Notes: generated by a model not told the origin, from the letters alone. A stretch of DNA of 64,000 bases from Fervidifonticultor_A sp037443565 (GCA_037443565.1 JBBIOB010000005.1:36996-100995); one strand, 5' to 3'; positions 24,156 to 31,570 are shown, counted from the stretch's first letter. A program made the numbers and translations.

Positions 24156-24583
24156 AGGTGTCCACGCGGGCCGAGTACGGCATCCGCGCGCTGCTCGAAC
24201 TGGCTGCCCACTATGGGCAGGGGCCGATGCAGACACACGTGATCGCCCAGCGGCGGGGTCTGCCTGAACCCTATCTCAACCAGCTGATGAGCACGCTGCG
24301 GCAGGCGGGACTGGTGACGAGCAAGCGCGGCCCAACGGGTGGGCACGCGCTGGCCCGGCCGCCGGAGGCCATCAGCTTGCGTGAAGCCTTCAGTGTGCTG
24401 GAAGGCACCACGTCGCCGTGGTGGTGTGTCGAAGTGGACGATCCCGACTGCGACTACGCCGCTGGCTGCGGGCTGCGGCCGGTGTGGCGGGCCCTCCAGG
24501 CCGCCGCCGAAGGCGTACTCGACCGGCTCACGCTGGCTGACCTGCGCGCTGAACGCGATCGCCAGCCAGCGGCCCGCCGGTAG
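24152..24583 (+). CDS. Rrf2 family regulator with probable Fe-S ligands
   Basis: 143 residues. N-terminal winged helix as in IscR/CymR: MKVSTRAEYGIRALLELAAHYG, LPEPYLNQLMSTLRQAGLVTSKRGPTGGHALARPPEAISLREA. Three cysteines follow in the place where IscR binds its cluster: WCVEVDDPDCDYAAGCGL, spaced x7 and x5 (IscR uses x5 and x5). That suggests sensing through an Fe-S cluster or thiols. Its position at the end of the cysteine operon points to control of that operon, like CymR in Firmicutes, but no operator was identified. Confidence 0.85.
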   Translation: MKVSTRAEYGIRALLELAAHYGQGPMQTHVIAQRRGLPEPYLNQLMSTLRQAGLVTSKRGPTGGHALARPPEAISLREAFSVLEGTTSPWWCVEVDDPDCDYAAGCGLRPVWRALQAAAEGVLDRLTLADLRAERDRQPAARR

Positions 24584-24592
24584 CGGGCGCAA

Positions 24593-24620
24593 GGAAATAC
24601 CGGGGCGCCGTCTCGCGTTG
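24593..24620 (+). promoter_or_regulatory. SigR-type promoter before the SigR-like gene
   Basis: GGAAAT, exactly 18 bases, then GTTG. The promoter consensus of SigR of Streptomyces and SigH of mycobacteria is GGAAT(A)-N18-GTT. The predicted start of transcription lies about six to eight bases on, shortly before the ATG at 24635. This suggests that the sigma factor activates its own gene, as SigR does. Confidence 0.6.
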
Positions 24621-24634
24621 ACCATGGCGGCGCT

Positions 24635-25285
24635 ATGGGTGCGTGTGCGGTGAACGCTGATTACAGAGGCGCGACCCTGACCGACGAGGAGCGCGACCGC
24701 TTCGAGGCGATCGTCAACGAGCACCTCGATGGGCTGTACGGGACCGCCCTGCGCCTGACGCGCAATCGTGCGACGGCCGAGGACCTGGTCCAGGACACAT
24801 TTCTGAAAGCCTGGCGATCGTTTCGCACCTTCCAGGCCGGCACGAATGCCCGCGCGTGGCTGTACAAGATCCTCATGAACGCGTACATCGATAGCTACCG
24901 GCGGTCGAGCCGCGCGCCCGACATCGTGGACCACGAGGACGTGGGGGACTTCTACCTCTACGCCAAGGCGCAGGAGAGCGAGGACCTGAAGCGCGCCGGC
25001 GATCCCGAGGAGATCCTGCTCTCAAAGATCATGGACGCCGATGTCAAGGACGCGCTCGAGCAGGTGCCCGAGCCGTTCCGGGCGGCGGTCATCCTGGCCG
25101 ACCTCCAGGACTTCTCCTACCGGGAGATCGCCGACATCCTGGAGATCCCGATCGGCACGGTCATGTCGAGGCTCTACCGAGGCCGGCGCCACCTGCAGCG
25201 CCTGCTGTGGGACTACGCAAAGCGGGCCGGGTACACCAACGGGGAAACGTCGCCCCCGTCGACGCCATCTCCCGTGGTGCCATGA
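24635..25285 (+). CDS. ECF sigma factor, SigR/SigH group
   Basis: 216 residues. Region 2 is clear (YGTALRLTRNRATAEDLVQDTFLKAWRSF, then NARAWLYKILMNAYIDSYRR), as is region 4 (ALEQVPEPFRAAVILADLQDFSYREIADILEIPIGTVMSRLYRGRRHLQRLL). The sequence between the regions (FYLYAKAQESEDLK) and its closeness to the zinc anti-sigma gene fit the SigR/SigH type, which drives thiol-oxidative stress genes. ATG 24635 is used; GTG 24650 is possible. The stop overlaps the anti-sigma ATG. A second copy sits at 27662. Confidence 0.93.
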   Translation: MGACAVNADYRGATLTDEERDRFEAIVNEHLDGLYGTALRLTRNRATAEDLVQDTFLKAWRSFRTFQAGTNARAWLYKILMNAYIDSYRRSSRAPDIVDHEDVGDFYLYAKAQESEDLKRAGDPEEILLSKIMDADVKDALEQVPEPFRAAVILADLQDFSYREIADILEIPIGTVMSRLYRGRRHLQRLLWDYAKRAGYTNGETSPPSTPSPVVP

Positions 25286-25518
25286 GCGAGATCGACTGCA
25301 ACGAAGTGCTCCGGCGCCTCTGGGCGTATCTCGACGGCGAAGCCGACGAGGCCGCCTGCCAGGACCTCGAGGTGCACATCGCGCGCTGCCTGGGGTGTCG
25401 GCACCAAGTCGACTTCGAAGTCCGCCTGCGGCAGATCATCCAGAGCAAGTGCCGGAGCGAGCCCGCGCCTCAGAAGCTCCGCGAGGACTTGCGGCGACTG
25501 CTGGGTAACTCTCCTTAG
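25282..25518 (+). CDS. Zinc-binding anti-sigma factor, RsrA-like
   Basis: 78 residues; ATG overlaps the sigma gene stop. The ZAS motif is HIARCLGC (HxxxCxxC) near residue 32, with an earlier Cys (EIDCNEVLRRLWAYLDGE) near residue 5 and one more (QSKCRSEPAPQKLREDL) near 62, the same arrangement as RsrA of Streptomyces. RsrA holds SigR inactive while its zinc-thiol site is reduced; disulfide formation releases SigR. The predicted behaviour here is the same: thiol oxidation frees the sigma factor, which then reads its own promoter. Confidence 0.9.
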   Translation: MSEIDCNEVLRRLWAYLDGEADEAACQDLEVHIARCLGCRHQVDFEVRLRQIIQSKCRSEPAPQKLREDLRRLLGNSP

Positions 25519-25550
25519 GCACGAGCCCCATCCCGTCCAAGGAGGGTCCC

Positions 25551-25931
25551 ATGTCCAAAGAGGTCATTCGCAGCGATCAGGCGCCGCTGCCCATCGGCCC
25601 ATACTCGCAGGCGATCCGCGCCGGAGGCCTGCTGTACCTGGCCGGGCAGATCCCCCTTGACCCGGCGACCGGGCAGATCGTGGGCGCCGACATCAAGGCG
25701 CAGACACGCCAGGTGCTGGCGAACCTGTCGGCGGTCCTCGGCGCCGCCGGCTCCTCGTTCGACCGCGTCGTGAAGACCACGATCTTCCTCAAGGACATGA
25801 ACGACTTCGGGGCGATGAACGAGGAGTACGCGAGCGCGTTCCGCGAGTTGCCCCCGGCCCGCACCACGGTGCAGGTCGCACGGCTGCCCCGCGACGCGCT
25901 GGTGGAGATCGACTGCATCGCGCTGGCGTAG
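25551..25931 (+). CDS. ridA: RidA family reactive intermediate deaminase
   Basis: 126 residues, with AAGGAGG before the ATG. The family pattern is complete: APLPIGPYSQAIRAGGLLYLAGQIPLDP, LANLSAVLGAAGSSFDRVVKTTIFLKDMNDF, YASAFRELPPARTTVQVARLPRDALVEIDCIA. The Arg in PPARTTV is the substrate-carboxylate-binding residue. RidA hydrolyses 2-aminoacrylate and related enamines produced by PLP enzymes acting on serine or cysteine. Such enzymes are encoded on both sides, so RidA may protect against their by-products. Confidence 0.93.
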   Translation: MSKEVIRSDQAPLPIGPYSQAIRAGGLLYLAGQIPLDPATGQIVGADIKAQTRQVLANLSAVLGAAGSSFDRVVKTTIFLKDMNDFGAMNEEYASAFRELPPARTTVQVARLPRDALVEIDCIALA

Positions 25932-25963
25932 CACCTGCCGGCGACTTACGCGCTGTGGCTCAT

Positions 25964-25982
25964 TGGGACCGTTCTGGTCCCA
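25964..25982 (+). terminator. Inverted repeat after ridA, possible terminator
   Basis: TGGGACC, five bases, GGTCCCA: a perfect seven-base stem 33 bases after the ridA stop. No T-run follows, so it is a weak candidate for an intrinsic terminator. Confidence 0.4.
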
Positions 25983-25990
25983 TCCTACTG

Positions 25991-25999
25991 TGGTACTAT
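25991..25999 (+). promoter_or_regulatory. Extended -10 element before tRNA-Gln
   Basis: TGGTACTAT (TG, one base, TACTAT) about 75 bases before the tRNA gene; a likely tRNA promoter. No strong -35. Confidence 0.45.
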
Positions 26000-26073
26000 C
26001 AGGATGATCTGTCCGCCGGAGCGTCAGGGTGAACCATCGCATCGGCGGATGGATCCAGGGGCTTGCGACGCAC

Positions 26074-26147
26074 TGGGGGGTCGGCTAACGGCAAGCCGGC
26101 GGTCTTTGGAACCGCAGATTCAGGTTCGAGTCCTGGCCCCCCAGCCA
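26074..26147 (+). tRNA. tRNA-Gln (anticodon TTG)
   Basis: Acceptor TGGGGGG pairs with CCCCCCA (26137-26143), followed by discriminator G and an encoded CCA. The anticodon stem GCGGT/ACCGC closes the loop CTTTGGA, giving anticodon TTG for glutamine. The T arm is CAGG-TTCGAGT-CCTG. All parts are of normal size for a 74-base class I tRNA. Confidence 0.95.
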
Positions 26148-26151
26148 CCTC

Positions 26152-27144
26152 TCAGCGCAGCGCCTCAGCGAAACTGTCCCGATACGCAAAGAGCGCCGGT
26201 ACCCCGCCCGTGTGGATGAACACCACCGACTGGTCCTTCGCGAACAGGCCCTGCTGCACCAGGTCGATCAGGCCCGCCATCGCCTTGCCCGTGTAGACCG
26301 GGTCGAGCAGGATGCCCTCGGTGCGGGCGACCAGGCGCACCGCCTCCACCATCGCGGCATTCGGCACGCCGTACCCTTCTCGTGAGTACTCGTCGTGGAC
26401 GACGATCTCGTCCGCGGAGAAGCTCAGCGGCGCCCCAAGCACCTGCACGGCCTCGCGGGCGACGCGCAGCACCATCTCAACCAGTTCATCCCTGGGCTCA
26501 CCGTCGCTGATGCCGATCAATCGGGCGTTGCTATGCAGGAGCTTCGCCCCCGCGACCAGGCCGCCGTGCGTTCCGCCGCTGCCCGAGGCGAATACCACCG
26601 CGTCAACCGCGATGCCCATGGCATTCGCCTGGGTCTCCATCTCGTGGAGCGCGTTGACGTAGCCCAGCGCGCCCACGCCGTTGGAGCCGCCCGTCGGAAT
26701 GATGTAGGGAGTCCTCCCCCCGGCCCGAAGGTCGCGCGCGACCTGCTCCATCACCGGTTTGCGGTCCGCCCCTGCCTCGACGAGCACCACCTCCGCGCCC
26801 AAGATCTGATAGAGTAGCAGGTTGCCCGTGACCTCGGCGTTGGGGGCGCGGCTCAACACCAGGACGCACCGCATTCCGGCCTTGACCGCCGCCGCCGCGG
26901 CCTGGCGGCAGTGATTCGACTGCAGGCCGCCCTCGGTGATGAGCGCGTCCGAACCCTTCGCGCGCGCATCGCCGATCAGGAACTCCAGTTTGCGGGTCTT
27001 GTTGCCGCCCGTGGCCAGGCCCGTGCAGTCGTCGCGCTTGATGAACAGCCTGGGGCCGCCGAGGGTCTTCGTCAGCGCCGGCATGAACTCGAGCGGCGTG
27101 GGAAGATGGGCGAGCGAAACGCGGGGCAGGTGTGGCGGTAGCAT
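26152..27144 (-). CDS. D-cysteine desulfhydrase / ACC deaminase family PLP enzyme
   Basis: 330 residues from ATG 27144, chosen because the family begins PRVSLAHLPTPLEF just after it; the frame is open farther but the extra part is not protein-like. PLP lysine in TGLATGGNKTRKLEFL near residue 50, the substrate loop EGGLQSNHCRQAAAAA near 78, phosphate-binding SGSGGTHGGLVAG near 190, and HTGGVPALFAY near the end. DcyD turns D-cysteine into pyruvate, H2S and ammonia; ACC deaminase opens aminocyclopropane carboxylate. The two are not separated by eye, but cysteine genes nearby favour the desulfhydrase. A 14-base palindrome lies just upstream of the start. Confidence 0.85.
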   Translation of the reverse strand: MLPPHLPRVSLAHLPTPLEFMPALTKTLGGPRLFIKRDDCTGLATGGNKTRKLEFLIGDARAKGSDALITEGGLQSNHCRQAAAAAVKAGMRCVLVLSRAPNAEVTGNLLLYQILGAEVVLVEAGADRKPVMEQVARDLRAGGRTPYIIPTGGSNGVGALGYVNALHEMETQANAMGIAVDAVVFASGSGGTHGGLVAGAKLLHSNARLIGISDGEPRDELVEMVLRVAREAVQVLGAPLSFSADEIVVHDEYSREGYGVPNAAMVEAVRLVARTEGILLDPVYTGKAMAGLIDLVQQGLFAKDQSVVFIHTGGVPALFAYRDSFAEALR

Positions 27145-27216
27145 CGAAGGGCCCTTCGTGTAGATCTGGGGGATGTCCTCTCCAGGCACACGAGGCCTCC
27201 CGCGTGCGCCCCGTAG

Positions 27217-27564
27217 GGGAAGTGCGATCGAGGCTACCTCCTCCCGATCGTCGCCACGCAGCGACCCGATCTCCTCCGGGACGCCCCGCCCGGCCTGGGT
27301 CTGCTCATCGCGGGGAGTTTGATCTTCAGTGTGGGCTACATCCTGTTGGCCGTCGCCGCGGCCAGGACGGGCGTGCTGCCGCGGGCTGCGGGTGTGCTGC
27401 TCGCCGTGGGGGCGCCGATTCTGGCGTTCTCGCCGCCGATCGGCATCAGGGTCGTGGCGATCGTCGGCTACCTCCTCTTCGGGTCCGGCCTGATCTGGCT
27501 GGGAAGCTGGTTCGCATCGGCGTCTCCAAACCTTGCGCACGCCCCCGCGGTTACACGCATGTGA
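27217..27564 (+). pseudogene. Truncated membrane protein, 3' part only
   Basis: After a stop at 27214 the frame stays open to 27564 with ~115 residues but no ATG, GTG or good start before TTG 27319. It holds three hydrophobic helices (LGLLIAGSLIFSVGYILLAVAAA, GVLLAVGAPILAFS, IRVVAIVGYLLFGSGLIWLGSWF) as in the C-terminal half of small DUF-type membrane proteins. The 5' half has been replaced by unrelated sequence next to the desulfhydrase gene, so it is taken as a relic. A short intact gene from TTG 27319 is a less likely alternative. Confidence 0.4.
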
Positions 27565-27661
27565 ACAATCGGTGGTACGAACCCTGTGGATGAGGACCGC
27601 GTACAAGTGGGGACGGGGGTGGACACATGGCTCTGCGATGCCCGCGGTTCTGGAGACGCCG

Positions 27662-28285
27662 GTGAGCGCGGGGATCTCCGGCGTCGCCTCGATGGCGACC
27701 GACGACGACCGCGCCCGGTTCGAGGCGCTGGTCACCGCCCATCTCGACGAGCTCTACGGGACGGGGCTGCGCCTGACGCGCAACCGGGCGGCCGCCGAGG
27801 ACCTCGTGCAGGAGACGTTCCTCAAAGCCTGGCGGTCGTTTCGTACATTTCAGACGGGCTCCAACGGGCGCGCATGGCTCTACCGGATCCTCATGAACGC
27901 CCACATCGACAGCCATCGCCGCGCGTCCAGAACCCCCGAGATTCTGGCGGACGATGAGGGAGGAAACTTCTCCCTCTACGCCAGGGCCCGCGAGGGTGCC
28001 ACGGCGGCACGCGAGGGCAACCCCGAAGAGATCCTGCTGGCCAAGATCATGGATGCCGACGTCGCCTCAGCGTTGGAGCAGATTCCTGAGATGTTCAGGG
28101 CCGCGGTGATTCTGGCCGACCTGCAGGAGTTCTCCTATCGGGAGATCGCCGAGATCCTCGATATTCCGATCGGCACGGTGATGTCGCGTCTGTACCGGGG
28201 GCGGCGGCTTCTCCAGCGGCTGCTGTGGGACCGCGCGCGGCGCGGCGGTTACGGGAACGGCGCGATGGCCGGGGCGCAGGACTAG
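27662..28285 (+). CDS. Second SigR/SigH-group sigma factor, no adjacent anti-sigma gene
   Basis: 207 residues from GTG 27662, which has GGAG six bases upstream; ATG 27692 or ATG 27638 are alternatives. The sequence is very close to the first sigma factor throughout: YGTGLRLTRNRAAAEDLVQETFLKAWRSFRTFQ, RAWLYRILMNAHIDSHRRASR, FRAAVILADLQEFSYREIAEILDIPIGTVMSRLYRGRR. Most changes are conservative, pointing to duplication. Unlike the first copy, no zinc anti-sigma gene follows; a convergent DJ-1/PfpI gene overlaps its end by four bases. It may be held by the same RsrA-like protein, or be constitutively free. Confidence 0.9.
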   Translation: MSAGISGVASMATDDDRARFEALVTAHLDELYGTGLRLTRNRAAAEDLVQETFLKAWRSFRTFQTGSNGRAWLYRILMNAHIDSHRRASRTPEILADDEGGNFSLYARAREGATAAREGNPEEILLAKIMDADVASALEQIPEMFRAAVILADLQEFSYREIAEILDIPIGTVMSRLYRGRRLLQRLLWDRARRGGYGNGAMAGAQD

Positions 28286-28917
28286 CCGGCCGTCGATCGA
28301 GCCCGCGCGCGCCTGGCGCGGGGCAGCGTGCGCCGCCGGGCCTTTCCCGCGTGCGGAGGCGGGTACTCCAGCGTCCGCTCCGCGTACCGGGCGATCTCTT
28401 CACCGAAATGCTCGCGGACGATGTCCAGCGCCAGGTCGATCCCGGCGCTGATCCCCCCTGAGGTCGCGACGTTGCCGTCGCGTGTGAACCGCGCACTGTT
28501 CACCACCCGCACGTCCGGGTACTGCCGCAGCAGTTCCAACGCCGTCTGGTGGGTGGTGGCCCGGCGCCCGCGGAGCAGACCGGCGGCGGCCAGGATCAAC
28601 GAGCCCGTGCACACCGAGGCGACCGGCGCCCGATCGGCGTGGTCGCGGACGAACGCGAGCATCCCTTCGTCGAACCGCACGCGTTCCCGGGCACCCCTCC
28701 CGCCTGGGACCACGAGCAAGTCCAGCCGCGGGCAGGTCTCGAAACTACAGTCGGGGGTCACCTGGAGGCCGTAGCGCGCTCGAATGGGCCCGCCGTCGTG
28801 CGAGATTGTGACTACCTGGAGGCTGCCCGACAGGCGTGCGGCGACCCCGAAGACTTCGAGGGGGCCGACGAAGTCGAGCTCTTCAACGTCGTCGAAGATC
28901 AGGATCCCGACTCGCAT
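28282..28917 (-). CDS. DJ-1/PfpI superfamily protein, isonitrile hydratase/GlxA-like N-domain
   Basis: 211 residues. Start MRVGILIFDDVEELDFVGPLEVFGVAARL is typical of the GATase1-like group related to isonitrile hydratase and the N-domain of GlxA-type AraC regulators. The nucleophile elbow is VASVCTGSLILAAAGLL near residue 100, with TTHQTALELLR following; LVVPGGRG precedes it. No AraC DNA-binding domain is present. The last ~20 residues are Arg/Ala-rich and may be disordered. Members act on isonitriles, glyoxals or damaged thiols; the substrate here is unknown. It sits next to the second SigR-like gene in a redox neighbourhood. Confidence 0.87.
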   Translation of the reverse strand: MRVGILIFDDVEELDFVGPLEVFGVAARLSGSLQVVTISHDGGPIRARYGLQVTPDCSFETCPRLDLLVVPGGRGARERVRFDEGMLAFVRDHADRAPVASVCTGSLILAAAGLLRGRRATTHQTALELLRQYPDVRVVNSARFTRDGNVATSGGISAGIDLALDIVREHFGEEIARYAERTLEYPPPHAGKARRRTLPRARRARARSTAG

Positions 28918-28949
28918 CTCAACTCCCAGGAAGACTTACCCGTGCGAGG

Positions 28950-29150
28950 GGTGCAGTCCTCCCGATAGAGAGAGCGCAGGCGACTCGACCTGCCGGTGGG
29001 CCTCCGGACCTGCGAGCGCGACCACAAATGCGTCCACGACGCAGGGATCAAACTGCGGGCGTGAATCATCGCGGCGTATTGCGCCACGCGCAGCGAGTGG
29101 TCCCCCGTGTACGCGTCCCTGGCGTCGATCGCCGCGGCCGGAGGAATCCC
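28950..29150 (-). pseudogene. HD-GYP domain relic
   Basis: On the minus strand, 29140 to 29061 encodes AIDARDAYTGDHSLRVAQYAAMI, the start of an HD-GYP cyclic-di-GMP phosphodiesterase domain (the His-Ser of GDHS being the first metal ligand). Right after it, in another frame, 29060 to 28998 encodes RPQFDPCVVDAFVVAL, the end of the same domain. The ~120 residues between, with the HD and GYP motifs, are missing. This is a decayed gene with a large internal deletion; the remaining gap up to glmU holds no other gene. Confidence 0.6.
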
Positions 29151-29201
29151 CCAGACGAGCCCGAATCCCCTGGCTGGAGCCCACCCGAGTGGAGTTGCGT
29201 A

Positions 29202-30578
29202 ATGCGTGAGATCGAAGCGGTCGTCCTGGCCGCCGGGAAGGGCAAGCGGATGGTCTCCGCGCTGCCCAAAGTCCTCCACACGATCTGCGGCCGGCCGATG
29301 ATCGCCTATGTCCTCCAGACGCTGGCACAGGTCGGCATCGCGTCGCCGGTGGTCGTCGTCGGGCACGGCGCCGCGCAGGTGCGGGCCGCCCTGGCTGACG
29401 GCGTCCGCTACGCGGTCCAGGAGGAGCAGCTGGGCACCGGACACGCCGTGATGCAGGCGATGCCCCTCCTGGAGGGCTATGCCGGCACCGTCGTCATCGT
29501 CTACGGCGATGTGCCGTTCCTGCGCGCCGAGACGATCGAGACCCTGCTGGCCCACCACCGCGAGCAGGGCGCCGCGGCCACGATCCTCACCGATCTGCGC
29601 GATGACCCCAGGGGCTACGGCCGCGTGCTCCGCGACGCCCGCGGCAACGTCCGCCGGATCGTCGAGGAACCCGACGCGTCGCCCGAAGAGCGCGAGGTGC
29701 GGGAGATCAACGCCGGCATGTACGCGATCGAAGCCGGGGCGCTGCGCGATGCGCTGCGCGCGCTGCAGCCGGCCAACGTCCAGGGCGAGTACTACCTGAC
29801 CGATGCGGTGCAGACGCTGCTCGACCGCGGGCACACTGTGGCCGCGGTCGTCGTGTCGTCGAGTCAGGAGGCCAGCGGCATCAACAGCCGCCTGGAGCTC
29901 GCGGCGGCCGAGGCCGCGATGCGGACCCGGCTGCTCGACGCCCTGATGCAGTCCGGGGTCACCGTGGTCGATCCCGGCGCCACGTACGTCCACGCCGGGG
30001 TGCGGGTCGGCAGCGACACGATCCTGCATCCGGCGACGTTCCTCGAAGGCGATACGGTGATCGGGGAGGCCTGCGTGATCGGCCCTCACGCCCGCCTGAT
30101 TGACACGCAGATCGGCGACCGCGTCACCATCGTCGCCTCGACCGTGGAGGGGAGCACGGTGGCCGACGGCGCCACCATCGGCCCGTACAGCCATCTGCGG
30201 CCCGGCGTCAGGCTTGGGCGAATGGTGGAGGTCGGCAACTTCGCCGAGATCAAGAACACCACGATCGGCGACGGCACAAAGGTGCACCACATGAGTTACC
30301 TCGGCGACGCCACCATCGGCGCCGGCGTCAACATCGGCGCCGGGACCATCACCTGCAACTACGACGGCCGCGCCAAGCACCGGACGGTCATCGAGGACCG
30401 CGCGTTCATCGGGAGCGACACGATGCTCATCGCGCCGGTGGTCATCGGCGAGGGCGCGATCACCGGTGCCGGCGCGGTTGTCAGGCGCAACGTGCCGCCC
30501 GGCGGGGTCGCGGTCGGCATGCCGGCCCGCGTGATCCGGCGCGTGCTGCAGCAAGGGCCTCAGGAGCCGACGCCGTAA
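29202..30578 (+). CDS. glmU: Bifunctional UDP-GlcNAc pyrophosphorylase / GlcN-1-P acetyltransferase
   Basis: 458 residues, ATG 29202. N-terminal uridylyltransferase: VVLAAGKGKRMVSALPKVLH near residue 8, QEEQLGTGHAVMQA near 75, VYGDVPFL near 102. C-terminal left-handed helix with hexapeptide repeats and the acetyltransferase signature GNFAEIKNTTIGDGTKVHHMSYLGDA near 345-370, then GTITCNYDGRAKHRT. It makes UDP-GlcNAc, the common precursor of peptidoglycan, lipid A (through LpxA) and the WecA/WecB products encoded downstream. prs follows after 26 bases, the usual glmU-prs order. Confidence 0.96.
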   Translation: MREIEAVVLAAGKGKRMVSALPKVLHTICGRPMIAYVLQTLAQVGIASPVVVVGHGAAQVRAALADGVRYAVQEEQLGTGHAVMQAMPLLEGYAGTVVIVYGDVPFLRAETIETLLAHHREQGAAATILTDLRDDPRGYGRVLRDARGNVRRIVEEPDASPEEREVREINAGMYAIEAGALRDALRALQPANVQGEYYLTDAVQTLLDRGHTVAAVVVSSSQEASGINSRLELAAAEAAMRTRLLDALMQSGVTVVDPGATYVHAGVRVGSDTILHPATFLEGDTVIGEACVIGPHARLIDTQIGDRVTIVASTVEGSTVADGATIGPYSHLRPGVRLGRMVEVGNFAEIKNTTIGDGTKVHHMSYLGDATIGAGVNIGAGTITCNYDGRAKHRTVIEDRAFIGSDTMLIAPVVIGEGAITGAGAVVRRNVPPGGVAVGMPARVIRRVLQQGPQEPTP

Positions 30579-30604
30579 GGCCGGCGCGCCTGCGGCGATC
30601 CAGG

Positions 30605-31549
30605 ATGAAGATCTTCAGCGGATCGGCCAATCCCGGGCTCTCCGAAGAGATCGCCGAGCTGCTCGGCGTCCCCCTGGGCGAGATGGAGACGTACCGGTTC
30701 GCCGACGGCGAGGTGAGCGTGCGGATCGCCGAGAGCGTGCGGGGCGAGGACGTCTTCGTGATCCAGCCCACCAGCCCGCCGGTGAACGAGCACCTCATCG
30801 AGCTGCTGGTCATCCTCGACGCGCTGCGCCGCGCATCCGCCGGCCGCATCACCGCGGTGATTCCCTACCTGGGCTATGCCCGGCAGGATCGCAAGACGCG
30901 CCCGCGCGAGCCGATCACCTCGAAGCTCGTGGCCAACCTACTGACGTCGGCAGGCGCCAACCGCATCCTGACCGTCGACCTGCACGCCGGGCAGATCTGG
31001 GGGTTCTTCGACATCCCGCTCGATCATCTCCCGTCGCGCGTGTTGCTCTCGGCGCACTTCCGCGACAAGGGCCTGAAGAATGTGGTGGTCGTCTCGCCCG
31101 ACATCGGCGGCACAGCCAGGGCGCGGGAGTTTGCGGCCGAGATGGGCGTGCCGATCGCCATCATCGACAAGCGGCGCGACAAGCCCAACCAGGTGAAGGA
31201 GGTCACGCACGTCATCGGCAAAGTCTACCGCCGGACCGCCATCCTGGTCGACGACATCGTGGACACGGCCGGGACCCTGACCGCGGCGGCCACGGCGCTC
31301 ACCGCGCGCGGGGTAGAGGCGGTCTACGCGTGCTGCGCGCACCCGATCCTGTCGGGGCCGGCCATCGAACGGCTCGCGCAGAGCCCGATCCGGGAGCTGG
31401 TGGCGACCAACACCGTGCCTGTCTCGCAGGCCAAGCGCATCGACAAGGTGCGCATCGTCTCCATCGCGCCGATGCTCGCCGAGGCGATCCGGCGCGTGCA
31501 CGAGGACCGGTCGGTCAGCACGCTGTTCGCGGTTCCATCTGCGCCGTAG
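30605..31549 (+). CDS. prs: Ribose-phosphate pyrophosphokinase
   Basis: 314 residues. Signature pieces: FSGSANPGLSEEIAELLGVPLGEMETYRFADGEV at the start, YLGYARQDRKTRPREPITSKLVANLL near residue 95, DLHAGQIWGFFDIPLDHL near 125, and the PRPP loop AILVDDIVDTAGTL near 215. The enzyme makes PRPP from ribose 5-phosphate and ATP for nucleotides, His and Trp. Length and motifs are those of class I enzymes. It is cotranscribed with glmU. Confidence 0.96.
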   Translation: MKIFSGSANPGLSEEIAELLGVPLGEMETYRFADGEVSVRIAESVRGEDVFVIQPTSPPVNEHLIELLVILDALRRASAGRITAVIPYLGYARQDRKTRPREPITSKLVANLLTSAGANRILTVDLHAGQIWGFFDIPLDHLPSRVLLSAHFRDKGLKNVVVVSPDIGGTARAREFAAEMGVPIAIIDKRRDKPNQVKEVTHVIGKVYRRTAILVDDIVDTAGTLTAAATALTARGVEAVYACCAHPILSGPAIERLAQSPIRELVATNTVPVSQAKRIDKVRIVSIAPMLAEAIRRVHEDRSVSTLFAVPSAP

Positions 31550-31570
31550 AGGGGGTACCCGCCCAGACCG

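Noticed and set aside
27145..27158. Perfect 14-base palindrome (CGAAGGG and its complement) before the D-cysteine desulfhydrase start
   Set aside because: It contains the AAGGG that can serve as ribosome-binding site, and palindromes of this size occur by chance; no regulator or second copy supports an operator.
28899..30554. Long minus-strand open frame (551 codons) across glmU
   Set aside because: Shadow of glmU; only its first ~75 residues, which lie outside glmU, show the HD-GYP remnant that is listed separately.
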